A stretch of DNA of 64,000 nucleotides from assembly GCA_038233815.1 (NCBI GenBank), contig JBBSVE010000001.1, positions 16,456 to 80,455 on the forward strand, written 5' to 3'. Each line of letters starts with the position of its first letter. Position 1 is the first letter of the stretch. Source of the DNA: JBBSVE01 sp038233815 (GTDB taxonomy: Bacteria; Pseudomonadota; Alphaproteobacteria; Rhodobacterales; Rhodobacteraceae). This document shows, piece by piece, positions 35,257 through 45,040 of this stretch. The position numbers and the translations under genes are program-made. Below the pieces are notes generated by a model that saw only the letters and a program-made list of their open reading frames with translations, did not search any database and was not told where the DNA came from.

Positions 35257-36264
35257 ATGAGCCTCACGATCCCGTCCGCCCCATTCCCCGCCGCCCGCTT
35301 CCGCCGTCTGCGCCGCACCGATGCGCTGCGCCGCTTGGCACAGGAAAACGTGCTGAGCGTCAACGACCTGATCTGGCCGGTCTTCGTGACCGAAGGCGAG
35401 CGGGTCAGCGATCCGGTCACCTCCATGCCCGGCGTGGCACGCCAGTCCATCGACAACGTGGTCCGCCGGGCGGAGGAGGCGGCATCGCTCGGCATCCCCG
35501 CGATCTGCCTCTTTCCCTACACCGATCCCGACCTCAGGACGGAAACCTGCGAGGAGGCGTGGAACCCCGAGAACCTCATCAACCGCGCGATCCGGGCGAT
35601 CAAGGCCCGCGTGCCGGAGGTTGCGGTGATGACCGACATCGCGCTCGACCCCTATAATGCGCTGGGCCATGACGGGCTGGTGCAGGACGGGCTGATCGTG
35701 AACGACGAGACGGTGGAGGCGCTGGTCCGCATGGCGGTGGCGCAGGCGGACGCAGGCGCCGACATCCTCGGCCCCTCCGACATGATGGACGGCCGCATCG
35801 GGGCGATGCGCAGCGCGCTGGAGGCTGCGGGCCACCGGGACGTAGCGATCCTGAGCTATGCGGCGAAATACGCCTCTGCCTTTTACGGTCCGTTCCGGGA
35901 TGCGGTGGGGGCGGGCACGCGGCTTGTCGGGGACAAAAAGACCTACCAGATGAACCCCGCCAATTCAGACGAGGCGCTGCGGCTTGTTGCGCGCGATCTG
36001 GCGGAGGGGGCTGACATGGTGATGGTGAAGCCCGGGATGCCCTATCTCGACATCGTGCGGCGGGTGAAGGATCGCTTCGGCGCGCCGACCTCCGCCTATC
36101 AGGTGTCGGGCGAATATGCGATGTTGCGGGCGGCGGCGCAGAACGGCTGGATCGACGGCGAGCGCGCCATGGTTGAAAGCCTGATCGCGTTTCGCCGGGC
36201 AGGGTGCGATGCAGTGCTGACCTATTTCGCCGCCGATATGGCGCGCCTTTTGCGCGACGGCTGA
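35257..36264 (+). CDS. hemB: Delta-aminolevulinic acid dehydratase (porphobilinogen synthase)
   Basis: This 335-residue haem-pathway enzyme condenses two aminolevulinate molecules. Both Schiff-base lysines are visible, Lys204 (SYAAKYASAFYG) and Lys258 (MVKPGMPYLD). At the metal site the zinc cysteines of the E. coli enzyme are replaced by Ala129, Asp131 and Asp139 (DIALDPYNALGHDG). This is the aspartate-rich magnesium type known from Pseudomonas and alphaproteobacteria. I chose the ATG at 35257 on family N-terminus grounds; only a weak AGGA precedes it. Confidence 0.95.
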   Translation: MSLTIPSAPFPAARFRRLRRTDALRRLAQENVLSVNDLIWPVFVTEGERVSDPVTSMPGVARQSIDNVVRRAEEAASLGIPAICLFPYTDPDLRTETCEEAWNPENLINRAIRAIKARVPEVAVMTDIALDPYNALGHDGLVQDGLIVNDETVEALVRMAVAQADAGADILGPSDMMDGRIGAMRSALEAAGHRDVAILSYAAKYASAFYGPFRDAVGAGTRLVGDKKTYQMNPANSDEALRLVARDLAEGADMVMVKPGMPYLDIVRRVKDRFGAPTSAYQVSGEYAMLRAAAQNGWIDGERAMVESLIAFRRAGCDAVLTYFAADMARLLRDG

Positions 36265-36392
36265 AGGCCGCCCCCGGCGCCTGCGAAACGGATGACAGTG
36301 CCGCGCTTTCGGGCTATGGTTGCTCCCGGGGCGCCGCAGAGCGTCCGGTGAGGCGCTGGCCCGATGGGGCCGTATCGGAGACGGGCAAAGAC

Positions 36393-36947
36393 ATGACCAC
36401 AATGAACAGGCGCGCCTTCGTCGGTGCGGGCGGCATGACGGTATTTCTGGCTGGGTGCGGCAATGGTGTGGGCGGCTCCGGCCCCGCGCGGATCGACGCG
36501 CGGGTGGATGCCACTCGGAACTACCTCTTTTCGCGCTATCCCGGCACGCGCGATCTCGCCGCGAAATCCAAAGGCGTGCTTTACATGCCGCTTATCACCG
36601 AAGCGGGCTTTGGGATCGGCGGCGCCTACGGGCAAGGCGCGCTCCGCATCAACAACGTGACGGTGGACTATTACTCTGCCACGCGTGCCACGATCGGCTT
36701 CCAGATCGGCGCGCAGCAATATGCCCATGCGCTGTTCTTCCTGACAGAGGATGCGCTGGGCGAGTTCCGCCGCTCGCAAGGTTGGGCGGTCGGCGCGGAC
36801 GTGCGCTACGCCACGCCGGAGCAAGGCCAGTCACTGGGCAAGGACACGACCGAATTGCAGCCGGTCGTGGCGCTGGTTTTCGGGCAATCGGGGCTGATCG
36901 CGGGGGCGACGCTCGGCGGCGTCAAATACTCCCGGATCATTCCCTAA
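36393..36947 (+). CDS. SYLF-domain (Ysc84-like) lipoprotein
   Basis: This is a 184-residue protein with a twin-arginine-like N-terminus (NRRAFVGAGG) and a lipobox (LAGC, Cys at about 24), so it is probably a periplasm-facing lipoprotein. The rest is a SYLF domain: YLFSRYPGTRDLAAKSKGVLYMP, GFGIGGAYGQGAL, and the C-terminal GLIAGATLGGVKYSRI. SYLF domains bind phosphoinositides in eukaryotes; the bacterial role is unclear. A second ATG lies three codons downstream. It is convergent with the next gene, 1 nt apart. Confidence 0.82.
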   Translation: MTTMNRRAFVGAGGMTVFLAGCGNGVGGSGPARIDARVDATRNYLFSRYPGTRDLAAKSKGVLYMPLITEAGFGIGGAYGQGALRINNVTVDYYSATRATIGFQIGAQQYAHALFFLTEDALGEFRRSQGWAVGADVRYATPEQGQSLGKDTTELQPVVALVFGQSGLIAGATLGGVKYSRIIP

Positions 36948-36948
36948 G

Positions 36949-37812
36949 TCAGGAGAGCCGCTTGATGAGGCTCGACGTGTCCCAGCGCCCGCCGCCCATC
37001 GCCTGTACGTCCTTGTAGAACTGATCGACAAGGGCGGTCACCGGCAGCGACGCGCCGATCTCGTTCGCGGTGGCGAGACAGATGCCCAGATCCTTGCGCA
37101 TCCAGTCGACCGCGAACCCGTGGGTAAAATGGCCCTCCAGCATGGTGGAGGCGCGGTTCGCCATCTGCCAGCTTCCTGCGGCACCCTGGCTGATCACCTC
37201 GACCACCGCGTTGCCGTCGAGCCCCGCCTTGTGACCGAACGCCAACGCCTCGGAGAGACCCTGAACCAGCCCCGCGATGCAGATCTGGTTCATCATCTTG
37301 GCGATCTGCCCCGCCCCCGACGCACCCAGAAGCTTGCAGATCCGCGCATAGGCGTCGATCACCGGCGCTGCGCGGGCATAATCCTCCTCCGCCCCGCCGC
37401 ACATGACGGAGAGCGCACCGTTCTGCGCCCCCGCCTGCCCGCCCGACACCGGCGCATCCACAAAGCCGAAGCCCGCCTCGCGCGCCATCCCCGCCATCTC
37501 GCGCGTGACCTGCGCCGAGACGGTGGTGTGGTCGACAAAAACCGCCCCCGCCTCCATCCCCGCGAACGCGCCGTCCGGCCCCGTACAAACGGCGCGCAGA
37601 TCGTCGTCGTTGCCGACGCAGGCCATCACGAATTCCTGCCCCCGGGCGGCCTCGCACGGGGTCTGCGCGGTTTTGCCGCCATGCTCCGCCGCCCAGTCCG
37701 AGGCCTTGGCCGCCGTGCGGTTATAGACCGTGACCTCGTGTCCCTTGGCCGCCAGATGCCCCGCCATCGGGTATCCCATGACCCCAAGTCCCAGAAATGT
37801 CACCCGTGCCAT
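36949..37812 (-). CDS. NAD(P)-dependent beta-hydroxyacid dehydrogenase (3-hydroxyisobutyrate dehydrogenase family)
   Basis: This is a 287-residue oxidoreductase. The N-terminal Rossmann motif is FLGLGVMGYPMAGHLAAKGHEV. The substrate signature is FVDAPVSGGQAGAQNG (near residue 118), and the catalytic lysine sits in GAGQIAKMMNQ (near 171). Members oxidise 3-hydroxyisobutyrate or reduce tartronate or succinic semialdehyde. The sequence does not fix the substrate, and the neighbours give no pathway clue. It is divergent from the acylase gene across 98 bp. Confidence 0.85.
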   Translation of the reverse strand: MARVTFLGLGVMGYPMAGHLAAKGHEVTVYNRTAAKASDWAAEHGGKTAQTPCEAARGQEFVMACVGNDDDLRAVCTGPDGAFAGMEAGAVFVDHTTVSAQVTREMAGMAREAGFGFVDAPVSGGQAGAQNGALSVMCGGAEEDYARAAPVIDAYARICKLLGASGAGQIAKMMNQICIAGLVQGLSEALAFGHKAGLDGNAVVEVISQGAAGSWQMANRASTMLEGHFTHGFAVDWMRKDLGICLATANEIGASLPVTALVDQFYKDVQAMGGGRWDTSSLIKRLS

Positions 37813-37910
37813 GCCGTCCCTCCCGATTGCCGCGCTTGCGTTCCCGTTGCCTCGTCCGGGAAGGTGGCATAGGAACCGAGCCTTACCCAGCCGTCAAGAA
37901 CGGACCCTCC

Positions 37911-40373
37911 ATGCTCACCGTCTTCCGCTGGTTGCTGCGCATCTTCGCGGGTCTGGTCGTCTTCTCGATGCTGTGCGTGGCGACGGCGTGGTTCTTCCTC
38001 TCCCGCTCGCTGCCCGACTATTCCGAGGATTTCACCCTGCCCGGCATCACCGCCCCGGTGGAGATCGTGCGCAACAACGCCTCCGTGCCGCATATCTTCG
38101 GCAAGACCGATGCGGACGTGTTCTTCGCGCTGGGATTCGCACATGCGCAGGACCGGCTCTGGCAGATGACGATGCTGCGGCGCACCGTGCAGGGGCGGCT
38201 GTCGGAGGTCTTCGGCGAGCGCACGCTGCAGACGGATGAACTGTTGCGCCGGTATGACCTCTACAACCTCGCGGTGCGGTCGGTGGATGCGCAGGACGCG
38301 CGGACCAAGACGGCGCTGACGGCCTATTCCGCCGGGGTGAATGCGTGGATCGGTCAGGTCAACGCGAAGGCACGCGGGCGCGGTGCGCCGGAGATGTTCT
38401 TCTTTTCCAACGAGATCGCGGCGTGGCAGCCCGCCGACAGCATCGCCATCGTGAAACTGATGGCCTTGCAACTGTCGGGCCAGATGCAGACCGAGATCCT
38501 GCGTGCCCGCACCTCGCTGCTGCTGCCCGACGCGCGCCTGCACGACATCCTGCCCGACGACCCCGACGCGCCCATCGTGGCGCTGCCGAAATATTCGCAA
38601 GTGATGCCCGATGCGGTTCCGGGCATAAAGCCCACGCGGCTTGCCGGCGACCCGCTGTCGCCCTTCCCCGAGCCGGGTCTCGCCGGGGCCTCGAACGCGT
38701 GGGCGGCGGCGCCGGGGCGCTCCTCCGCCGGGGGGTCGCTCTTGGCCAACGACCCGCATCTGGCCTTCACCGCGCCCTCGATCTGGTATCTGGCGCGGAT
38801 GCAGTTGCAGTCCGGCGGGGTGATCGGTGCGACCATCCCCGGCATCCCCGCGATTCTGCTCGGGCGGTCCGACACGCTCGGCTGGGGGCTGACCTCCTCC
38901 TATCTCGACGATCAGGACGTGCTGATCGAGAAGCTGAACCCGGATAATCGCGAGGAATACGAGACCCCGGGCGGCTGGAAGCGGTTCGAGACCCGGCGCT
39001 CCATCATCCGGGTGAAGGACCACGACCCGGTGACGATCACGTTGCGCTGGTCGGACAATGGGCCGATCCTGCCGGGGTCGCATTTCGACCTGTCCACCAT
39101 CACCCCGCCCGGCCATGTGGCGGCGCTGTCATGGACCGCGCTGCAACCCGACGACACCTCCATGACGGCCGCAATCCGGCTGATGGAATCGCCCGACATC
39201 CCGGCGGCGCTGGAGGCGGGGCGGCTCTTCGTGGCTCCGGCGCAGAACCTGATGCTGGCCGACAAGACCGGGATCGCCTTTCAGCTGATCGGCAAGATGC
39301 CGAAGCGCGATCCGGCGAGCCAGAGCAGGGGGCGGATGCCGGCGCTCGGCGCGCTGTCCCAGAACCGCTGGCAGGGCTTTTTCGACTATGCCGAAAACCT
39401 GCGCGTGGTGAACCCCGCCTCCGGCCTTCTGGGCAACACCAACAACAAGACGACGGACGCGCCCTTCCCCCATCACGTGACCTTCGACTGGGGCGACACG
39501 CACCGGATCAAACGCTGGCTCTCCCTCATGCAGACGCGCGAGGTCCATACCCGCGAAAGCTTCATCGAGGCGCAACTCGACACCGTGAGCCCGGTCGCGC
39601 GCTCCGTTCTACCGCTGATCGGGGCCGACCTCTGGTTCACCGGCGAGGCGGCACCCGAGGGCACGCCCGAACGCTTGCGCCAGAAGGCGCTGGCGCTCCT
39701 GTCGCAATGGAACGGAGAGATGAACGAGCATCTGCCCGAGCCGCTGATCTATGCCGCATGGCTCCGCGCGTTGCAGGACCGTCTGATCCGGGATGAGTTG
39801 GGCCCTCTCGCCGACGATTTCGCCCGCGTCGATCCGGTGTTTCTGGAACGGGTGTTCCGGGACGTCGACGGCGCCTCAAAATGGTGCGACGTGATCCAGT
39901 CCGCGGCGGTGGAGACTTGCACCGACATCGCGCGCATGTCGCTTGATGATGCGCTGCTGCGGCTGAAGGAGCGGTATGGGCCCGATATCGAAAGCTGGCG
40001 CTGGGGCGACGCGCATCAGGCGACGCAGGACCATCCGGTGCTCGGACGCATCCCGGTCCTGCGTTACTTCGTCAACATCCGGCAATCGACGTCGGGGGGC
40101 GATTTCACGCTGATGCGGGGTTCGACCTCGACGGTGGAGCCCGATCCGTTTCAGAACGTGCACGGGCCGGGCTACCGCGGGGTCTATGATTTCGCCGATC
40201 CGGACAGTTCAGTCTTCATCATCTCGACGGGCGAATCCGGTCATCCGCTGTCGCGCCATTACGACGATCTGGGCGTCCTGTGGCGGCGCGGCGAATATAT
40301 CCCGATGAGCCTTGACCCCGAGCTTGCCCGTGCGGCGGCCGTGGGTATCACACACCTGACGCCGGCGCCTTAG
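37911..40373 (+). CDS. Penicillin acylase family protein (Ntn hydrolase)
   Basis: This is an 820-residue precursor that would be cut by autoproteolysis into alpha and beta chains. It has an N-terminal membrane anchor or signal (IFAGLVVFSMLCVATAWFFL) and the alpha-chain motif NNASVPHIFGKTDADVFFALGFAHAQDRLWQM. The beta-chain nucleophile is Ser261 in GASNAWAAAPG, and HxxRI follows later. Family members hydrolyse penicillins, acyl-homoserine lactones or other N-acyl compounds. Which one applies here is unknown. Its stop overlaps the end of the convergent hflX by 4 nt. Confidence 0.88.
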   Translation: MLTVFRWLLRIFAGLVVFSMLCVATAWFFLSRSLPDYSEDFTLPGITAPVEIVRNNASVPHIFGKTDADVFFALGFAHAQDRLWQMTMLRRTVQGRLSEVFGERTLQTDELLRRYDLYNLAVRSVDAQDARTKTALTAYSAGVNAWIGQVNAKARGRGAPEMFFFSNEIAAWQPADSIAIVKLMALQLSGQMQTEILRARTSLLLPDARLHDILPDDPDAPIVALPKYSQVMPDAVPGIKPTRLAGDPLSPFPEPGLAGASNAWAAAPGRSSAGGSLLANDPHLAFTAPSIWYLARMQLQSGGVIGATIPGIPAILLGRSDTLGWGLTSSYLDDQDVLIEKLNPDNREEYETPGGWKRFETRRSIIRVKDHDPVTITLRWSDNGPILPGSHFDLSTITPPGHVAALSWTALQPDDTSMTAAIRLMESPDIPAALEAGRLFVAPAQNLMLADKTGIAFQLIGKMPKRDPASQSRGRMPALGALSQNRWQGFFDYAENLRVVNPASGLLGNTNNKTTDAPFPHHVTFDWGDTHRIKRWLSLMQTREVHTRESFIEAQLDTVSPVARSVLPLIGADLWFTGEAAPEGTPERLRQKALALLSQWNGEMNEHLPEPLIYAAWLRALQDRLIRDELGPLADDFARVDPVFLERVFRDVDGASKWCDVIQSAAVETCTDIARMSLDDALLRLKERYGPDIESWRWGDAHQATQDHPVLGRIPVLRYFVNIRQSTSGGDFTLMRGSTSTVEPDPFQNVHGPGYRGVYDFADPDSSVFIISTGESGHPLSRHYDDLGVLWRRGEYIPMSLDPELARAAAVGITHLTPAP

Positions 40374-41716
40374 AGGGCCGAGAACTGGCGCGCCTGCGCT
40401 TCGGTCCAGCGCACGCGGGCGCGCCAGCCGGTCTCCAGCGTCTCCTCTGCCTCCACCACGCCAGCCTCGTGGAGCCAGGCGTGGCGGCGCCCGTCGGCAA
40501 AACCTACCTCCACGACCGCCTCGATGACCGCATCGCCCAGGATCTCCGCGACCGCCCCGAGAAGGGCCGGGATCCCGTCGCCGGTCAGCGCGGAGAGGGC
40601 AAAGATACGCTCCCCCTGCTCCGCCTGCGTCTCCAGCACACCGCGCGCCGTGGGGTCCACGAGGTCGAGCTTGTTCCAGACCTCCAGCATCGGCACGTCG
40701 GCCTTCACGCCAAGGGCACCAAGGATATCGGCCACATCCGCCGCCTGCTCGGCGCTTTCGGGGTGGGAGATGTCGCGGACATGGAGGATGAGGTCCGCCT
40801 CCAGCACCTCCTCCAGCGTGGCGCGAAAGGCGGCCACAAGCTGCGTCGGCAGCTCGGAGATGAAGCCCACCGTGTCGGACAGGATCACCGTGGCGCCACC
40901 CTCCAGCGCCACCCCGCGCATGGTGGGATCGAGCGTGGCAAACAGCATGTCCTTGGCCAGCACCTCCGCCCCGGTGATCCGGTTGAAGAGCGTGGATTTG
41001 CCCGCATTGGTGTAGCCCACCAGCGCCACGACCGGGAACGGCACCTTGCGGCGCGAGGCCCGGTGCAGTTCCCGCGTCCGGGCGACCTTCTCCAGCTGGC
41101 GCTTGATGCGGATCACCTGATCGTCGATGGCGCGACGGTCCGACTCGATCTGCGTCTCGCCCGGACCGCCGACAAACCCGAAGCCGCCGCGCTGACGCTC
41201 CAGATGGGTCCAGGCCCGCACCAGCCGCGTGCGCTGGTAGGAGAGGGCTGCCAGTTCCACCTGCAACACCCCCTCGCGGGTGCGGGCGCGGTCGGCGAAG
41301 ATCTCGAGGATCAGCCCGGTCCGGTCCAGAAGCTTGACGCCCCATTCCTTTTCGAGGTTGCGTTGCTGCACCGGGCTCACCGGGCCGTCGACCAGCACCA
41401 GTTCGACTTCGGCGGCGGCAAAGGTCGCCTTCAGGTCCGCCACCTTGCCCGACCCGAAGAGCGTGCCGGGACTGACCCGCGCCACGCGCACCACGTCGGC
41501 CCCCGCCACCTCGATCCCCGGCAAGGCCGCGGCGAGAGACACCGCCTCCGCCAGCGCATGGTCGGGCAGTCGGCGCTTGTGCGCGCCCTTCAGGTCGGGA
41601 TGGACAACCCACGCCACCTGAGGCCGGGCCTCGGTATCGTGCCCCTGCCCGCGCGGGACGAACAGCCCGGTATCGTCCGGGGCGTCATCGTCCGGGATAT
41701 CCGCGCGCCCGCTCAA
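40370..41716 (-). CDS. hflX: GTPase HflX
   Basis: This is a 448-residue ribosome-associated GTPase that splits or rescues ribosomes under stress. The N-terminal HflX domain ends in the glycine-rich [17 protein letters not shown]. The G domain has [12 protein letters not shown] (P-loop), [10 protein letters not shown] (G3) and NKLD (G4). It starts within the hfq stop region with a 4-nt overlap, the widely conserved hfq-hflX order. It is the last gene of the long ntr-trk-hfq run. Confidence 0.95.
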   Translation of the reverse strand: MSGRADIPDDDAPDDTGLFVPRGQGHDTEARPQVAWVVHPDLKGAHKRRLPDHALAEAVSLAAALPGIEVAGADVVRVARVSPGTLFGSGKVADLKATFAAAEVELVLVDGPVSPVQQRNLEKEWGVKLLDRTGLILEIFADRARTREGVLQVELAALSYQRTRLVRAWTHLERQRGGFGFVGGPGETQIESDRRAIDDQVIRIKRQLEKVARTRELHRASRRKVPFPVVALVGYTNAGKSTLFNRITGAEVLAKDMLFATLDPTMRGVALEGGATVILSDTVGFISELPTQLVAAFRATLEEVLEADLILHVRDISHPESAEQAADVADILGALGVKADVPMLEVWNKLDLVDPTARGVLETQAEQGERIFALSALTGDGIPALLGAVAEILGDAVIEAVVEVGFADGRRHAWLHEAGVVEAEETLETGWRARVRWTEAQARQFSAL

Positions 41717-41946
41717 TCTTCAGCTTCATAGAGGCTGATCGGCGCGCCGGGCATGATCGTGGAGATGGCATGCTTGTAGACGAGCTGGCTTTGCCCGTCG
41801 CGGCGCAGCAGGACGCAGAAATTGTCGAACCAGGTGATGACACCCTGCAGTTTCACCCCGTTGATGAGGAAGATCGTGACCGGAACCTTGGCCTTGCGCA
41901 CATGGTTGAGAAACACGTCCTGCAGGTTCTGCTTGTCGGAAGCCAT
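41713..41946 (-). CDS. hfq: RNA chaperone Hfq
   Basis: This is a 77-residue Sm-like hexamer subunit that binds small RNAs and mRNAs. Sm1 includes [29 protein letters not shown], with the proximal-face residues, and Sm2 is [11 protein letters not shown]. The C-terminus is short and acidic, as in alphaproteobacteria. A minus-strand run of seven A residues followed by GGCGC precedes the start. It is coupled to hflX by a 4-nt overlap and lies 121 nt after trkH. Confidence 0.96.
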   Translation of the reverse strand: MASDKQNLQDVFLNHVRKAKVPVTIFLINGVKLQGVITWFDNFCVLLRRDGQSQLVYKHAISTIMPGAPISLYEAED

Positions 41947-42067
41947 CGGATGCGCCTTTTTTTATTCTGATTGCTGATGCACCCCCGGTCCCCCCCGCGG
42001 GTCGTCGGATCACTATGAATTGCGATCTGGAGACATTCCAGCCCCAAATGCGACACGCATACCGGCC

Positions 42068-43585
42068 TCACCGCCGCCAGATGCCGGGGCCAATGAGCGC
42101 CAATATGGCCAGCACCTCCACCCGTCCGACCACCATCGCGGCGGCGAGCACCACTTTCGCCACCACCGCCAGATCGGCGGGCCGGACCGGCACCGTCGTC
42201 GCCATGTCGATCAGCGGACCGGTGGTCGTGACGGAGGCGACGGTCAGCACCAGCGCAGGCTCGAAGTCGAGCCCGGTCAAGGCCAGAAGCGCCAAAACAA
42301 CCGCGAAGGTCATGGCAAACAGCATGAAAAAGATCCACGCCACATAGGCCCCGCCGCGACGGAGCCTGCGCGCCGCTTCGCCCGAACCGCCGATCGAGGA
42401 GGGATGGACGAGCCGGTCCAGCTCCCTCTCGCCGTGCCGGGCCAGCGCGTAGATCCGCAGCAGTTTCAGCCCCCCGGCGGTGGTCGCGATCCCGCCCCCG
42501 ATCATCGAGAGGCCGACGAGCACCAGACCCGAGCTGTCCAGCCCCGACCACATCCGCGCCTGCGCCCAGCCGGCACTCTCGAACCCGGTGGTGGTCAGAA
42601 ACGACATCGTGGTGAACAGCGCGCCCCAGAAGGCCAGCAAACCCGATCCCCATGTGCTCTCATCACCCTCCCCGATCTCCCCGATCCAGTGCCGCGCGAG
42701 CACGATTGCAGGCACCGTCACGAGGAGGAGGACCGCGACCCGCACCTCGGGGTCTTGCCAGATGGGGCGTTCGCGGTCGGTCAGGCTGCGCCCGGGCAGG
42801 CTGCGCCGGGTCAGGGCCAGCGCCATGAAGAGGAAGATGAAGACCTCGCCCGTGAACCCCGCATAGGCCTTGCTGAATCCCACTCCGGGGGAAATGCCGG
42901 AGGTGGAGAGCGTCGACATCGCGTGGCTCAGCGCGACCAGACCCCGCTCCCCCGTCAGCAAAAGGCAGACCCAGAGCGCCAGCGTCAGCCCGGCATAAGC
43001 GGGAAAGATCGCCATCGAATGCCGGATCAGACGCCGGGCCGGGTTCGCCCCCCGCTCGATCTGATTGGCGCCCTTGGACCCCCGTCCCGGCACGCGTCCG
43101 GTCAGCACCTCCACCCCGCCGAGGTTCAGGGGGGCCAGAACCGCCACCGCCGTCAAAAGGACAAAATAGCCGCCCATCCAGCCCACCAGCGCCCGCCAGA
43201 GATGGAGCGTGGCCGCGATCCTGGGACCGCTGTCATAGAGCGTTGTCCCCGTGGTGGTGAAACAGGACACCATTTCGAACCAGGCGTCGAGAAAGGACGT
43301 GTCGTGGATCGCCTGATGGAACGGCACCGCAAAAAGAACCGGAAGCCAGAGGTAGGCGCCGACCAGGGCGGCGAGCTGGCTGCGGGCAATGTTGCGGGGC
43401 CGGTGGTTCTGCGTGGCGATCCCCAGCACGACGGCCAGAACGAAGAAGATCAGCCCGTAGTAAAGGAACGGTCGCGCGGTGGCATAGTCGCCCCGCGTTG
43501 CAGCATGGGCCGCCGGCAGCAGCATCGACGCGGCGCCAATCGCCGTCAGAATCACGAGGAAGGGAAGATCGCCGATCCGCCGCAT
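42068..43585 (-). CDS. trkH: Trk potassium uptake protein TrkH
   Basis: This is a 505-residue potassium channel-like membrane subunit. Four P-loop filter segments are visible (CFTTTGTTL, TLSTSGISP, FLTTTGFES, SVTTTGPLI), each with the threonine/serine-glycine filter. It works with the cytoplasmic NAD-binding TrkA encoded 3 nt upstream. Insertion of trkH between trkA and hfq seems typical of this group; rhizobia carry trkA-hfq-hflX without it. Confidence 0.93.
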   Translation of the reverse strand: MRRIGDLPFLVILTAIGAASMLLPAAHAATRGDYATARPFLYYGLIFFVLAVVLGIATQNHRPRNIARSQLAALVGAYLWLPVLFAVPFHQAIHDTSFLDAWFEMVSCFTTTGTTLYDSGPRIAATLHLWRALVGWMGGYFVLLTAVAVLAPLNLGGVEVLTGRVPGRGSKGANQIERGANPARRLIRHSMAIFPAYAGLTLALWVCLLLTGERGLVALSHAMSTLSTSGISPGVGFSKAYAGFTGEVFIFLFMALALTRRSLPGRSLTDRERPIWQDPEVRVAVLLLVTVPAIVLARHWIGEIGEGDESTWGSGLLAFWGALFTTMSFLTTTGFESAGWAQARMWSGLDSSGLVLVGLSMIGGGIATTAGGLKLLRIYALARHGERELDRLVHPSSIGGSGEAARRLRRGGAYVAWIFFMLFAMTFAVVLALLALTGLDFEPALVLTVASVTTTGPLIDMATTVPVRPADLAVVAKVVLAAAMVVGRVEVLAILALIGPGIWRR

Positions 43586-43588
43586 GGC

Positions 43589-44965
43589 TCAGAAAAAATC
43601 GATGGAGACCTGCAACAACCGCTCCACCTCCGGCACGTCGGCCGTCAGCGCAAAGAGGACGATCACGTCGCCCTCTTCCATCCTCAAATCGCCTCCGGGT
43701 TTCAGGACCTTGTCGCCTTTCATCAAGGCGGCCACCAGAACGCCTTCGGGGAACGACACATCGCGGATCAGCTTGCCCGCGAGCGGCGATGTCGATAGCA
43801 CATGCGCCTCGATCACCTCGGCCTCGGCATCGCCGATGGAATAGACGGACTGGACGCGGCCATGACGGATATGGCGCAGGATCGACGACACGGTCGTGGC
43901 GCGCGGGTTGATGAAGGCGTCGATGTCGAGCGCGCTCATCAGGGGCACCATCGAAGGATCGTTGACCAGTGCGACCGACATCGGACAGCCCGCCTGCTTG
44001 GCGCGCACTGCAACCAGCAGATTGGTCTTGTCGTCGTCGGTCACGGTCAGCACCGCATCGGCGCGGTCGATCCCCGCCTCCAGCAGGATGTCCATGTCGA
44101 GCCCGTCACCGTTGAGCACGATCGTCCGCTCCAGCGCGTCCGCCGCCCGCTCGGCCCGGCCCCGGTCACGCTCGATTACCTTGCAGCGCAGCCGCTCGGT
44201 CCGGTTCTCCAGCGCCTTGGCGACCTCCAGCCCCACGTTGCCCGCCCCAACGATCACCACACGCTCCTGCTTGCGGGTCGTCTTGCCGAAGATTTCCAGC
44301 GTGCGGTTCAGATCCTGAGTATGGGCGAAGACGTAGATCCGGTCGCCGGCAAAGAGCTGGTCGTCGGGGTCCGGGACAAAGAGCCGGGCCTCGCGTCGCA
44401 CGCCCACGACGATCGCGCGCAGGGTGGAGAAGAGCTCCGACAGCTGACGGAGCGAGGTGTTGAGGACCGGGCAATCCTCGTCCAGCACGATGCCCAGCAG
44501 CTGCGCCTTGCCGTTGAGGAAGCTCTCCGTGTCGAACGTCGCAGGCGCTGCCAGACGTTGCAGGGCCGCCTCCGCCACCTCCCGCTCGGGCGAGATCACG
44601 ACGTCGATTGGCAGGTGATCGCGGCGGTAGAGATCGGCGTAGATCGCGTCGAGGTAGCTTTGCGCGCGCAGCCGCGCGATTTTCCTCGGCACCGAAAACA
44701 CCGAATGCGCGACCTGACAAGTGACCATGTTCACCTCGTCCGAATGGGTCGCGGCGATGATCATGTCGGCATCCTTCGCCCCGGCGCGGGCGAGGATGTC
44801 AGGGTAGGACGCGAAGCCCACGATGCCTTGCACGTCGAGCGTATCGGTCGCGCGGCGCACCAGATCGGCGTTGTAGTCCACCACGGTGACGTCGTTCTTT
44901 TCGCCCGAGAGGTGGCGCGCGATCTGCCAGCCCACCTGCCCGGCCCCGCAGATGATGACTTTCAT
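43589..44965 (-). CDS. trkA: Trk system potassium transporter TrkA
   Basis: This is a 458-residue cytoplasmic gating subunit with two RCK-N/RCK-C repeats. The first dinucleotide motif is ICGAGQVGWQIARHLS at the N-terminus and the second is IVGAGNVGLEVAKALENR near residue 233. RCK-C domains follow each. It is placed after ntrX and before trkH on the same strand, with a 75-nt gap to ntrX. Expression with the ntr genes is likely. Confidence 0.94.
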   Translation of the reverse strand: MKVIICGAGQVGWQIARHLSGEKNDVTVVDYNADLVRRATDTLDVQGIVGFASYPDILARAGAKDADMIIAATHSDEVNMVTCQVAHSVFSVPRKIARLRAQSYLDAIYADLYRRDHLPIDVVISPEREVAEAALQRLAAPATFDTESFLNGKAQLLGIVLDEDCPVLNTSLRQLSELFSTLRAIVVGVRREARLFVPDPDDQLFAGDRIYVFAHTQDLNRTLEIFGKTTRKQERVVIVGAGNVGLEVAKALENRTERLRCKVIERDRGRAERAADALERTIVLNGDGLDMDILLEAGIDRADAVLTVTDDDKTNLLVAVRAKQAGCPMSVALVNDPSMVPLMSALDIDAFINPRATTVSSILRHIRHGRVQSVYSIGDAEAEVIEAHVLSTSPLAGKLIRDVSFPEGVLVAALMKGDKVLKPGGDLRMEEGDVIVLFALTADVPEVERLLQVSIDFF

Positions 44966-45040
44966 GGCCCGCGCCTCCCCGGGAGGACAGGTGCCCCCGC
45001 AACTCCCCCGCTACTTGGCAGATGCGGCGGGGGGGGTCAA

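Noticed and set aside
31239..35657. A 1472-codon open frame on the plus strand opposite mfd
   Set aside because: It is an antisense shadow of mfd caused by high GC at third positions. The translation is low-complexity (rich in R, H, Q, D), shows no family motif, and runs through the mfd start and into hemB.
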